From positions 1-22,851 of the forward strand of contig JBAVEL010000165.1 of NCBI GenBank assembly GCA_049587715.1: 22,851 nt of DNA, read 5' to 3'. The stretch comes from JBAVEL01 sp049587715 (GTDB lineage Bacteria > Bacteroidota > Ignavibacteria > UBA10030 > UBA6906). The stretch's first letter is position 1; every line of letters starts with the position of its first letter. The notes under the pieces are model-generated. The model ran no database searches, was not told the DNA's origin, and saw only the letters and a list, made by a program, of their open reading frames with translations. A program made the position numbers and the translations under genes. Positions 15,708 through 22,851 of the stretch are shown here, piece by piece.

Positions 15708-16734
15708 ATCGTACAAGGGCAGGCGGGTTCTGGTCACGGGAGGAGCGGGCGCCATCGGGTCCACGCTGGTGCGGAACCTGTGCGCCGCGGACTGCGCCAT
15801 GGTGATGGTGCTGGACGATCTGACCTCGGGCTACCGGTGGAACCTCCCCTCCGCCCGGAACATGATGTTCGTCCAGGGGAGCATTCTGGATGAGGTGAAG
15901 CTGAAAAGGGTCTTCTTCGAGAAGCCCCAGGTGGTGTTCCACCTGGCGGCGTTCTTTGCCAACCAGAACTCCATCGACCACCCCGAAAGCGACCTGATGA
16001 CCAACGGCATGGGGACCCTCCGTCTGCTGGAGTACTCCCAGCTTGCGGGGATCGACCGGTTCGTGTACGCCTCCTCGGGGTGCTCCATCTACGGAAGCGC
16101 GGCCCCGCTCCCCCTGCGGGAGGAGTTCATGTCCATGAACCTGACCACCCCCTACCAGATCACCAAGATGCTGGGGGAGCTCTACTGCAACTTCTTCCAC
16201 AACAACAACGGTCTTCCGGTGGTGAAGACCCGGTTCTTCAACTCCTACGGCCCGGGCGAGGTGCCGGGCCAGTACCGGAACGTGATTCCCAACTTCATCT
16301 ACTGGGCCATGCAGGGGAAACCCCTCCCGCTCACGGGGACCGGAGAGGAGACGCGGGATTTCACCTACGTGGAAGACATCGCCGACGGGCTGCTGCGGGC
16401 GGGCACCTATGAGAAGGCGGTGGGGAAGGAGATGAACCTGGCATCGGCCGCCGAGACCCGGATCGTGGACCTGGCAACCATGATCAACGAGCTGACGGGG
16501 AACTCCGGAGGCATTACCTTCACCCGGAGGCGGAAGTGGGACACCAAGAGCCGCCTGCTGGCATCGGTGGACAGGGCCCGGGACCTGATCGGGTACGCAC
16601 CCCGCACCCCCTTCCGGGAGGGTCTGGCCAACACCATCGCATGGTTCCGGAAGAACTGGGAGCACATCAGGGCATCGGCCAGCTTCGAGCCGGGCATGTC
16701 TTCGGCCGTCCGGGAGACGGGAACAAAGAAGTGA
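15691..16734 (+). CDS. Nucleotide-sugar epimerase/dehydratase (extended SDR)
   Basis: The gene encodes 347 residues. The NAD-binding motif GGAGAIGS is near the N-terminus. VFHLAAFFANQNSI, ASSGCSIYG with the catalytic Ser region, and Tyr155/Lys159 in PYQITKM complete the active site. FFNSYGPGE and TRDFTYVEDI are substrate-domain signatures shared with UDP-sugar 4-epimerases and GDP-mannose dehydratases. The exact substrate is not deducible. It is clearly distinct from the RmlB at 4374, because it lacks the TDE motif. Start ATG 15691 has a strong AGGAGG at 15681-15686. An in-frame ATG at 15655 lies inside the previous gene. The stop overlaps the GTG start of the phosphoglycosyltransferase fusion. 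Confidence 0.92.
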   Translation: MSEYRESYKGRRVLVTGGAGAIGSTLVRNLCAADCAMVMVLDDLTSGYRWNLPSARNMMFVQGSILDEVKLKRVFFEKPQVVFHLAAFFANQNSIDHPESDLMTNGMGTLRLLEYSQLAGIDRFVYASSGCSIYGSAAPLPLREEFMSMNLTTPYQITKMLGELYCNFFHNNNGLPVVKTRFFNSYGPGEVPGQYRNVIPNFIYWAMQGKPLPLTGTGEETRDFTYVEDIADGLLRAGTYEKAVGKEMNLASAAETRIVDLATMINELTGNSGGITFTRRRKWDTKSRLLASVDRARDLIGYAPRTPFREGLANTIAWFRKNWEHIRASASFEPGMSSAVRETGTKK

Positions 16735-19211
16735 CGGGTATTCTTCTCACGGCGGGTCTGGCGGCGCTCGGGGTGTCTCTGGCCCTGACGCCCGTGTTCC
16801 GTTCCCTGGCCCTCCGGTACGGCATCGGGGACGCGCCCGGCCTGAGGAAGGTGCACGAGGGGTTCATCCCGCGCCTGGGAGGAGGGGGGATCATCGGGGG
16901 GTTCGCGGCGGGCCTGGCGGTGGCCTGGCTGATGGAGCCCTTCCTGTTCCGGTTTCCGGGATTCTCCCTTGCGGGTGTGGGAGCGGGGTTCCTTATCATC
17001 ATCGCCGCCGGGGTGCTGGATGACATCTTCAACCTGGGGTTTCTCACCAAGCTCCTGATGCAGAGCGCGGCGGCGGTCGCGGCTGTGGCGGCGGGCCTGA
17101 GGATCGAGCACCTGGCTGTTCCGTTCCTCGGCACGATCGCGCTCGGGTGGGTGGGGATTCCCCTCACCATGCTCTGGCTGGTGGGTGTGACGAACGCCGT
17201 GAACCTCCTGGACGGTCTGGACGGGCTGGCAGGAGGGGTGTCGGCGCTGGTGGCGGCCGCCATGCTGTGTGTGGGATTCCACTACGGGGATGCCCTCCTG
17301 ATCACGGGGAGCACCGCCCTTCTGTTCGCGTGCGCGGGTTTCCTGCGCTACAATTTCCATCCGGCCTCCGTGTTCATGGGGGATACGGGGAGCCTGTTCC
17401 TGGGATTCCTGCTGGCCTCCCTCTCTCTCCGGCTGCTCCAGCATCAGGCGGCGGACGCCACGCCGCTCTCGCTGCTGGTGGCCGTGGTGATTCTGGGCGT
17501 GCCCGTGGTGGATACCACCGTGGCGTTTTTCCGCCGCCTCACCCGCGGCGCCCACCCCATGCGGCCCGACAAGGAGCACATCCACCACCGGTTGATGGAC
17601 CTGGGTCTGACGCACCGGCAGACGGTGGCGGCCATCTGGGCCATCTCGGCCTTCAACGGGGTGGTGGCCCTCTTTCTGGTGCTCCTGGACAGCCTGTACG
17701 GGGCCGTGCTGCTGGCCGTGGTGCTGGCGGCCACGGTGTTCAGCCTGCACCGGCTGGGGTACGTGGAGGAGATGCGTCTGAAAAGGGGGGACGGCCGCCC
17801 GCCCATTCAGCCCCTGTCGGTGGCCCGCATTCTGGACCGCCTGGTGCTGGCGGGAGGAGACATCCTGGCGGTTGTGCTGGGCTTCGTGTTCTCCTGGTGG
17901 TTCCGTTTCCACTCGGGGCTGGTGGCGCACGGGGGCTTCGTGCCGTTCGAGACCTACATCACGAGTCCCGTCATCCTCCTCATGATCGTGTACTGGCTTG
18001 TCCTCTTTCTGATGGCGGGGCTGTACGAGATTCCCTGGGACCTCTCGCGGATCGACTACGGGCTCAGGATCCTGAAGTCCGCCGCCATCGGAACCCTGGG
18101 GCTCTTTGTGCTGACCCTGGATTTCTCCGGCGTCACCCTGGAGGGCCGCCTGACAACCCTGGTGTACGGGGCCTCCGTGGCCTCCGCCGTTCTCTTCCTG
18201 CGGATGGTGATCGTGGCCCTGGAGCGGCGCTACGAGGTGCTGGGGTTCCGGCGGCGGAACACGCTGGTGGTGGGAACCACGGAGGCGGCGGCCGAGCTGG
18301 TGAGGGAGATCCGGGAACGCCCGGGCCTGAAGTACCGTGTGGTGGGGTTCGTGGCACCGCATGAGAAGGTGTTCATGGACATGCCCGTGCTGGGGGATAC
18401 GTGCGACCTGCCCCGGCTGGTGCGGGAGTACAATGTGGAGGAGATCCTGGTGGCCGCCGACTACAAGGACCGGGAGGAGATCCTGGAGGTGGCCGCCCAG
18501 TGCAACGGCATGGTGTCCAGCGTGAAGGTGGTGCCGGGGGACGTGGAGGTGCTGAGCGGGTTCAAGACGGAGGAGATCCTGGGCCATCCCCTCATCCGCC
18601 TCTACCCCGTGAACCTGAAGGCCTGGCAGCGGGCGGCCAAACGGCTGACGGACATTGCGGTGTCCCTGCTGGTGCTGGTTCCCTTCCTCCCGCTCTGGCT
18701 GCTGGCGGCCGCGGCGATCAGGATGGATACGGCGGGCTCCATCTTCTTCACCCAGGAGCGGGTGGGGAAGAAGGGGAGGCCGTTCCGGCTCATCAAGTTC
18801 CGCTCCATGGTGACCGACGCGGAACGCGACACGGGGCCCGTCTGGGCCCGACCGGGAGACATCCGGATCACCCGCACGGGCCTCATCCTCAGGCGGTTCC
18901 GGCTGGATGAGGTGCCGCAGTTTCTGAATGTGCTGAAGGGGGAGATGAGCCTGGTGGGGCCGCGGCCCGAACGCCCGTATTTTGTGGATCAGCTCAAGAA
19001 GGACGTGGGCTTCTACACCCGGCGCCTGCTGGTGCGCCCGGGCATCACGGGATGGGCCCAGATCAAGCTCCACTATGACCGGTCCGTGGAGGACGTGCGG
19101 AAGAAGATCCAGTACGACCTGTACTACCTGGAGAACATGTCCCTCACGCTGGACTTCAAGATCATGGCCCGGACGCTGCTCGTGGCCCTGAGCGGCAAGG
19201 GGACCCACTGA
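16731..19211 (+). CDS. Fused WecA-type and WbaP-type phosphoglycosyltransferase
   Basis: The gene encodes 826 residues in one uninterrupted frame. Residues 1-344 are a polytopic GT4-superfamily phosphoglycosyltransferase (WecA/TagO/MraY) with its key motifs: Asp97-Asp98, NAVNLLDGLDGL (155-166), FMGDTGS (215-221, Asp218) and HIHH (283-286). A short linker (about 345-362, RLKRGDGRPPI-like) leads to a WbaP/CpsE-type half: four membrane segments (about 368-500), a Rossmann-like domain starting TLVVGT (511-516), and a monotopic sugar-transferase domain from KRLTDIAVS (637 onward). That domain has ERVGKKGRPF, KFRSM, RLDEVPQ with the Asp726-Glu727 dyad, and GPRPE (743-747). Both halves move a sugar-1-phosphate onto undecaprenyl phosphate by unrelated mechanisms, and both look catalytically complete. 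The start is GTG 16731, overlapping the previous stop. Confidence 0.93.
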   Translation: MTGILLTAGLAALGVSLALTPVFRSLALRYGIGDAPGLRKVHEGFIPRLGGGGIIGGFAAGLAVAWLMEPFLFRFPGFSLAGVGAGFLIIIAAGVLDDIFNLGFLTKLLMQSAAAVAAVAAGLRIEHLAVPFLGTIALGWVGIPLTMLWLVGVTNAVNLLDGLDGLAGGVSALVAAAMLCVGFHYGDALLITGSTALLFACAGFLRYNFHPASVFMGDTGSLFLGFLLASLSLRLLQHQAADATPLSLLVAVVILGVPVVDTTVAFFRRLTRGAHPMRPDKEHIHHRLMDLGLTHRQTVAAIWAISAFNGVVALFLVLLDSLYGAVLLAVVLAATVFSLHRLGYVEEMRLKRGDGRPPIQPLSVARILDRLVLAGGDILAVVLGFVFSWWFRFHSGLVAHGGFVPFETYITSPVILLMIVYWLVLFLMAGLYEIPWDLSRIDYGLRILKSAAIGTLGLFVLTLDFSGVTLEGRLTTLVYGASVASAVLFLRMVIVALERRYEVLGFRRRNTLVVGTTEAAAELVREIRERPGLKYRVVGFVAPHEKVFMDMPVLGDTCDLPRLVREYNVEEILVAADYKDREEILEVAAQCNGMVSSVKVVPGDVEVLSGFKTEEILGHPLIRLYPVNLKAWQRAAKRLTDIAVSLLVLVPFLPLWLLAAAAIRMDTAGSIFFTQERVGKKGRPFRLIKFRSMVTDAERDTGPVWARPGDIRITRTGLILRRFRLDEVPQFLNVLKGEMSLVGPRPERPYFVDQLKKDVGFYTRRLLVRPGITGWAQIKLHYDRSVEDVRKKIQYDLYYLENMSLTLDFKIMARTLLVALSGKGTH

Positions 19212-19222
19212 AGGAGAAACGG

Positions 19223-20323
19223 ATGAACCTGCAGATGGTGGACGTGGCGGGTCAGTACCGGAAGATCCGGGAGGAGGTGGACGCGGCCCTGCGGGAGGTT
19301 GTCCAGAGCGGCCAGTTCATTCTGGGAAAGCCCGTGGGGGAGTTCGAGTGCGCGGCGGCAGGGTACCTGGGTGTGCGCCAGGCGGTCGGCTGCGCATCGG
19401 GCACCGATGCCCTCCAGGTGGCCCTCATGGCCCTGGGCGTGGGTTCCGGAGACGAGGTGATTACCACCCCGTTCACCTTTGTTGCCACCACCGAGACCAT
19501 CGTGCTCCTGGGAGCCCGGCCGGTGTATGTGGACATAGACCCCCGCACGTTCAACATGGATCCGCATCTTGTGGAGCGCGCCGTCACGCCCCGCACCAGA
19601 GCGCTCCTGCCCGTCCACCTGTACGGGCAGGCGGCCGACATGGGCGCCCTGGGGGAGATTGCCCGACGGCACAGGCTCCGGGTCATCGAGGATGCCGCGC
19701 AGGCGATGGGCGCGACCTTCGAGGGGAAGAAGGTGTGCGGGTTCGGCGACTGCGCCTGCATCAGCTTCTTCCCGAGCAAGAACCTGGGCGCCTTCGGGGA
19801 CGGAGGAATGGTGGTCACCCCGGATGAGGAGCTGGGGCGGAGGATCCGGATGATCACCCTGCACGGGTCCCGGGAGCGGTACCATCACGAGGTCCTGGGC
19901 GTGAACAGCCGGCTGGACACGCTGCAGGCGGCCGTTCTGAACGTGAAGCTGAAGTACCTGGATGCGTGGAACGCCGCCCGGAGACAAGCGGCCGACCGCT
20001 ATGACGCGCTCCTGGCCGGCTCCCCCGCGGTGCTTCCCTGGAGGGACCCGCGCTGCGCTCACATCTTTCACCAGTACACGGTGCGACTTCCCCGGCGCGA
20101 CGCGCTTGCCGCGCACCTCGCCGCGTGCGGGATTCCCCACGCCGTCTATTACCCCGTGCCGCTTCATCTCCAGCGGGCCTACGCGCACCTGGGGGGGAGG
20201 CCGGGCATGTTCCCCGAAACGGAGCGGGCCGCAGGGGAGGTGATCTCGCTTCCCATGCACACCGAGCTGACGGAGGAGCAGCAACAGCACATTGCAGGCA
20301 CCCTGATGGATTTCTATCGCTGA
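19223..20323 (+). CDS. DegT/DnrJ/EryC1-family sugar aminotransferase, WbpE-like
   Basis: The gene encodes 366 residues. This PLP-dependent aminotransferase acts on nucleotide-linked keto sugars. Visible are FILGKPVGEFE, ASGTDALQVALMALGVGSGD, TTPFTFVATTETI, VHLYGQAADM, VIEDAAQAMGA and FFPSKNLGAFGDGG, in which Lys186 is the Schiff-base residue. NSRLDTLQAAVLNVKL follows. The pattern is closest to WbpE/WlbC, which make UDP-2,3-diamino-glucuronic acid derivatives, but I cannot exclude a dTDP-sugar C3 or C4 aminotransferase working after RmlB. The partner WbpA, WbpB and WbpD genes are not in the window. The start is ATG 19223, with AGGAG at 19212-19216. Confidence 0.94.
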   Translation: MNLQMVDVAGQYRKIREEVDAALREVVQSGQFILGKPVGEFECAAAGYLGVRQAVGCASGTDALQVALMALGVGSGDEVITTPFTFVATTETIVLLGARPVYVDIDPRTFNMDPHLVERAVTPRTRALLPVHLYGQAADMGALGEIARRHRLRVIEDAAQAMGATFEGKKVCGFGDCACISFFPSKNLGAFGDGGMVVTPDEELGRRIRMITLHGSRERYHHEVLGVNSRLDTLQAAVLNVKLKYLDAWNAARRQAADRYDALLAGSPAVLPWRDPRCAHIFHQYTVRLPRRDALAAHLAACGIPHAVYYPVPLHLQRAYAHLGGRPGMFPETERAAGEVISLPMHTELTEEQQQHIAGTLMDFYR

Positions 20324-20329
20324 GGCAGC

Positions 20330-21064
20330 ATGAGCGATGACTTCACGCCCCGGAAAGCCCTCGTCGTCATCCCCACCTACAACGAGGCCCAGAACATCCC
20401 CACCCTGATCCCGGCGGTCCTGGCGCAGTCGGAGAAGGTGGACGTGCTGGTGGTGGACGACAACTCCCCCGACGGCACGGCCGCCGTGGTGCGGGACATG
20501 ATGAAGGAGAACCCGCGCATCCGGCTCCTGGAGCGGGAGGGAAAACTGGGCCTGGGCACGGCCTACGTGGCGGGGTTCCGGTACGCTCTGGAGCGGGAGT
20601 ACGACTGCGTGTTCGAGATGGACGCGGATTTCTCCCACAGCCCCCGGGAGATTCCCAACTTCCTGAAGGCCATCGGCGGGGCGGACCTGGTGGTGGGATC
20701 CCGCTATACGGGGGGCATCCGCATTCTAAACTGGCCCATCCAGCGGCTGCTCCTGAGCTACTCGGCCAGCGTGTACACCCGGTTTGTGACCGGTCTGCCG
20801 CTGGAGGACGCCACCTCGGGCTTCAAGTGCTTCCGGCGCCCGGTGCTGGAGGCGATCGACCTCTCCCGGATCCACTCCAACGGATACGCCTTCCAGATCG
20901 AGATGAGCTACAAGGCCTGGAAGAGGGGGTTCCGCATCACCGAGATCCCCATCATCTTCCTGGACCGGCGGACCGGGGTTTCCAAGATGTCCAAGAAGAT
21001 CATCTCGGAGGCCTTCTTCATGCTCTGGAGACTCCGCCTGAGGAGCATCTTTCACCGGCTGTAG
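20330..21064 (+). CDS. GT2 polyprenyl-phosphate hexosyltransferase, DPM1-like
   Basis: The gene encodes 244 residues. It has a GT-A fold with VVIPTYNEAQNIPTLI at the N-terminus, VVDDNSPDGTA, GLGTAYVAGF, MDADFSH (Asp98-x-Asp100) and VVGSRYTGG, then ATSGFKCFRR. These are signatures of dolichyl/polyprenyl-phosphate mannose synthases. It has no C-terminal membrane segments, like the soluble DPM1 form. Such enzymes use GDP-mannose, or sometimes UDP-glucose, to make polyprenyl-phosphate hexose, a donor used on the far side of the membrane. Its position in the operon suggests side-branch or modification chemistry of the polymer. The ribosome binding site is weak (GAGG near 20322). Confidence 0.93.
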   Translation: MSDDFTPRKALVVIPTYNEAQNIPTLIPAVLAQSEKVDVLVVDDNSPDGTAAVVRDMMKENPRIRLLEREGKLGLGTAYVAGFRYALEREYDCVFEMDADFSHSPREIPNFLKAIGGADLVVGSRYTGGIRILNWPIQRLLLSYSASVYTRFVTGLPLEDATSGFKCFRRPVLEAIDLSRIHSNGYAFQIEMSYKAWKRGFRITEIPIIFLDRRTGVSKMSKKIISEAFFMLWRLRLRSIFHRL

Positions 21065-21073
21065 AACCCCCGT

Positions 21074-22851
21074 ATGGACGTCTCGGTCATCATCGTCAAC
21101 TACAACGTCCGGCAGTTCCTGGAGAAGGCGCTGAACTCGCTCCACCGCGCCCTGGAGGGGCTGGAGGCGGAGGTGTTGGTGGTGGACAACGCCTCCGACG
21201 ACGGAAGCGTGGAGATGCTCCGGGAGAAGTTCCCCCGCGTGACGCTGATCGCCAACTCATCGAACGCGGGGTTTGCCCGGGCCAACAACCAGGCCCTGAA
21301 GAGGGCGCGGGGACGGCACCTCCTCCTTCTGAACCCGGACACCGTGGTGCAGGAAGACACCGTGCGGGTCATGCTGGAGTTCTTCGCCCGGCATCCGGAT
21401 GCGGGGCTTGCCGGGTGCATGGTGCTGAACCCCGACGGGTCGTTCCAGCTCGCGTGCCGGAGGAGCTTTCCCTCCCCCTGGGTGGCGTTCACCCGGATTG
21501 CGGGGCTGAGCGCGCTGTTTCCCCGCTCGCGCCTGTTCGGGCGGTACAACCTGACCTACCTGGATCCCGGGGCCACCTACGAGGTGGACGCCGTGAGCGG
21601 CTCGTTCATGATGATCAGCCGCTCCGCATACGAGAAGGTGGGGGGGCTGGATGAGACCTTCTTCATGTACGGCGAGGATCTGGACTGGTGCTACCGGATC
21701 CGTCAGGCGGGTCTGAAGGTGTACTACGTGCATGCCACCCGGATTGTGCACTTCAAGGGGGAGAGCACCCGCCGGAGCGGGATGGACGAGATTCGCGTCT
21801 TCTACGGGGCCATGCAGGTTTTCGTGGAGAAACACTTCAGCCGCTCGGTGGTGGTGGAGGCCCTTCTCACCTCGGCCATCCAGCTCCGGGCCGGGATGGC
21901 CTTTGCGGCCCGGGCGGCGCGGGCGCTCCTGGCCGCCCTGCCTGACATCCTGCTGGTGAACCTGTCCCTCGCGGCGGCGGAAATGCTCCATTTCGGCGGA
22001 TTTCTCCGGTTCCCCCCCGAGGCCTACCCCGTGGTCTGGACGGTGCCCGCCCTGATCACCTGCCTGTGCATGTATGCGGCGGGGGTCTATACCACCAGCC
22101 GCCACTCGGTTTCGCGAACCGGGGCGGCGGTGATCGCGAGTTTTGTGATTCTCTCGGCGATTGTGTTCTTTGCGAAGGACTATGCGTTCAGCCGGGCCGT
22201 GGTGCTGATTTCGGGGGGGCTCTCGCTCGCTCTTCTTCCCGGATGGCGTCTGGGGCTCCGGCTGGCGGGGAGGGGCGGCCCCCGGAAAGGACGCCGGCCG
22301 AGTCTTTTCGGGCGGCGGACCCTGATCGTGGGCACGGGCTCCTCGGCCCAGGAGCTTCTGCGGAAGCTCCGGGACCGCGTGGACGGGGGCTATGAAGTGC
22401 TGGGTTTCATCGACTCGAACCGGAGGCGGATCGGAGAGACGGTGGGAGGGATTCCCATCGTGGGAAGCGTGGAGACCATCGGGAAGGCCATCCGGGACCA
22501 CAGGGTGAGCGATGTGGTGTTCGCCTCCGACGGGCTCTCGTATGCGGAGATGCTCTCGGTGATCGCGCGGAGCGACAGGGGGAGCGTGGACTTCCGGCTG
22601 GTGCCCGACAGTCTGGACGCCATCGTGGGGAAGACCCGCATCGATTTTCTGGATGCGGTGCCGCTGGTGGAGATTGAATACAACATCCGGAAACCCCTCC
22701 ACCGGTTCCTGAAGCGGAGCACGGATGCGGCGGTGTCGCTGGCCGTCGTGGTGCTCTGCCTTCCCCTTCTTCCGGGAGCGCTCCGCTCGGGGCCGGGTGC
22801 GGGGGGATGGCGGGGGGTGCTGGCCGCGATGCCCCGCGTGCTTGCGGGGAG
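21074..22851 (+). CDS. GT2 glycosyltransferase fused to a WbaP-like scaffold (partial)
   Basis: The frame is open from ATG 21074 to the window end (592 codons seen). Residues 1 to about 235 are a rhamnosyltransferase-like GT2: VSVIIVNYNV, VVDNASDDGS, NAGFARANNQAL, LNPDTVV (Asp89) and YGEDLDWCYRI (Glu201-Asp202). Residues about 288-405 hold membrane segments like those of WbaP proteins, including GVYTT and a FSRAVV stretch. A Rossmann-like domain begins TLIVGTGSS near 416. KRSTDAAVSLAV (547 on) matches the start of the monotopic sugar-transferase domain. The expected Q-RVG, KFRSM and Asp-Glu motifs do not appear in the remaining 45 residues. Instead GVLAAMPRVLAG resembles the later PQ-LNV-KGE stretch, as if the catalytic core were missing. 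The end lies outside the window. Confidence 0.9.
   Translation, partial: MDVSVIIVNYNVRQFLEKALNSLHRALEGLEAEVLVVDNASDDGSVEMLREKFPRVTLIANSSNAGFARANNQALKRARGRHLLLLNPDTVVQEDTVRVMLEFFARHPDAGLAGCMVLNPDGSFQLACRRSFPSPWVAFTRIAGLSALFPRSRLFGRYNLTYLDPGATYEVDAVSGSFMMISRSAYEKVGGLDETFFMYGEDLDWCYRIRQAGLKVYYVHATRIVHFKGESTRRSGMDEIRVFYGAMQVFVEKHFSRSVVVEALLTSAIQLRAGMAFAARAARALLAALPDILLVNLSLAAAEMLHFGGFLRFPPEAYPVVWTVPALITCLCMYAAGVYTTSRHSVSRTGAAVIASFVILSAIVFFAKDYAFSRAVVLISGGLSLALLPGWRLGLRLAGRGGPRKGRRPSLFGRRTLIVGTGSSAQELLRKLRDRVDGGYEVLGFIDSNRRRIGETVGGIPIVGSVETIGKAIRDHRVSDVVFASDGLSYAEMLSVIARSDRGSVDFRLVPDSLDAIVGKTRIDFLDAVPLVEIEYNIRKPLHRFLKRSTDAAVSLAVVVLCLPLLPGALRSGPGAGGWRGVLAAMPRVLAG

Noticed and set aside
16407..19208. 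A 933-codon open frame on the minus strand opposite the phosphoglycosyltransferase fusion
   Set aside because: It mirrors the G/C-biased codons of the + strand gene, gives His/Gln/Pro/Arg-rich low-complexity protein with no domain, and the + strand frame has complete catalytic motifs.
1..22851. CRISPR arrays, insertion sequences, tRNA genes, phage or toxin-antitoxin modules
   Set aside because: I saw no direct-repeat array, transposase motif, tRNA-like cloverleaf or integrase-type protein on either strand. The operon also shows no clear break in codon use that would mark a recent insertion.

Overview
The window is GC-rich bacterial DNA read almost entirely from the + strand. Codons are strongly biased to G/C in third position. 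The genes are packed with 4-base ATGA or GTGA overlaps. Signal peptides, a Wza-type export protein and a predicted exported, possibly outer-membrane, protein point to a diderm (Gram-negative) organism. I cannot name a phylum from the sequence alone.

Left part (1-3695). The last 19 codons of a TPR-like gene end at 60. A 360-base stretch without a credible gene follows, ending in two small hairpins that abut a good sigma70-type promoter (421-449). That promoter serves a small exported protein (485-964). A 39-base imperfect hairpin (1011-1049) then separates it from a housekeeping trio: a membrane-anchored LytR_C-domain protein, ribosome silencing factor RsfS with an unusual basic tail, and arginyl-tRNA synthetase.

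Right part (3703-22851, running off the end). A second promoter of the same architecture (TTGACT, 17-base spacer, TATTTT) sits just after argS. It appears to start one very long operon for a Wzx/Wzy-type surface or exopolysaccharide. In order the genes are: an RmlC-like cupin, dTDP-glucose 4,6-dehydratase (RmlB), a Wza-like export protein, a Wzz/GumC-like chain-length protein without kinase domain, a Wzy-like polymerase, a Wzx-like flippase, a GT4 glycosyltransferase, a two-domain oxidoreductase (MDR plus Gfo/Idh/MocA), a WbuB-like GT4, a nucleotide-sugar SDR, a giant phosphoglycosyltransferase fusion, a DegT-family aminotransferase, a DPM1-like GT2, and a second GT2 fused to a WbaP-like scaffold and cut by the window end.

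How they fit together. Sugar-nucleotide enzymes (RmlB, RmlC-like, SDR, the two-domain oxidoreductase, DegT) make modified sugars. A phosphoglycosyltransferase loads the first sugar phosphate on undecaprenyl phosphate and the GTs extend it. Wzx flips the unit, Wzy polymerises it, the Wzz-like protein sets length and the Wza-like protein exports it.

The most unusual content is the initiation machinery. The 826-aa protein at 16731-19211 joins a complete WecA/MraY-type polytopic phosphoglycosyltransferase to a complete WbaP-type monotopic one. These are two unrelated enzyme folds that normally do the same step as alternatives. A second protein (21074 onward) carries the same WbaP-type membrane and Rossmann scaffold behind a GT2 domain, and in the visible part it lacks the monotopic catalytic core.
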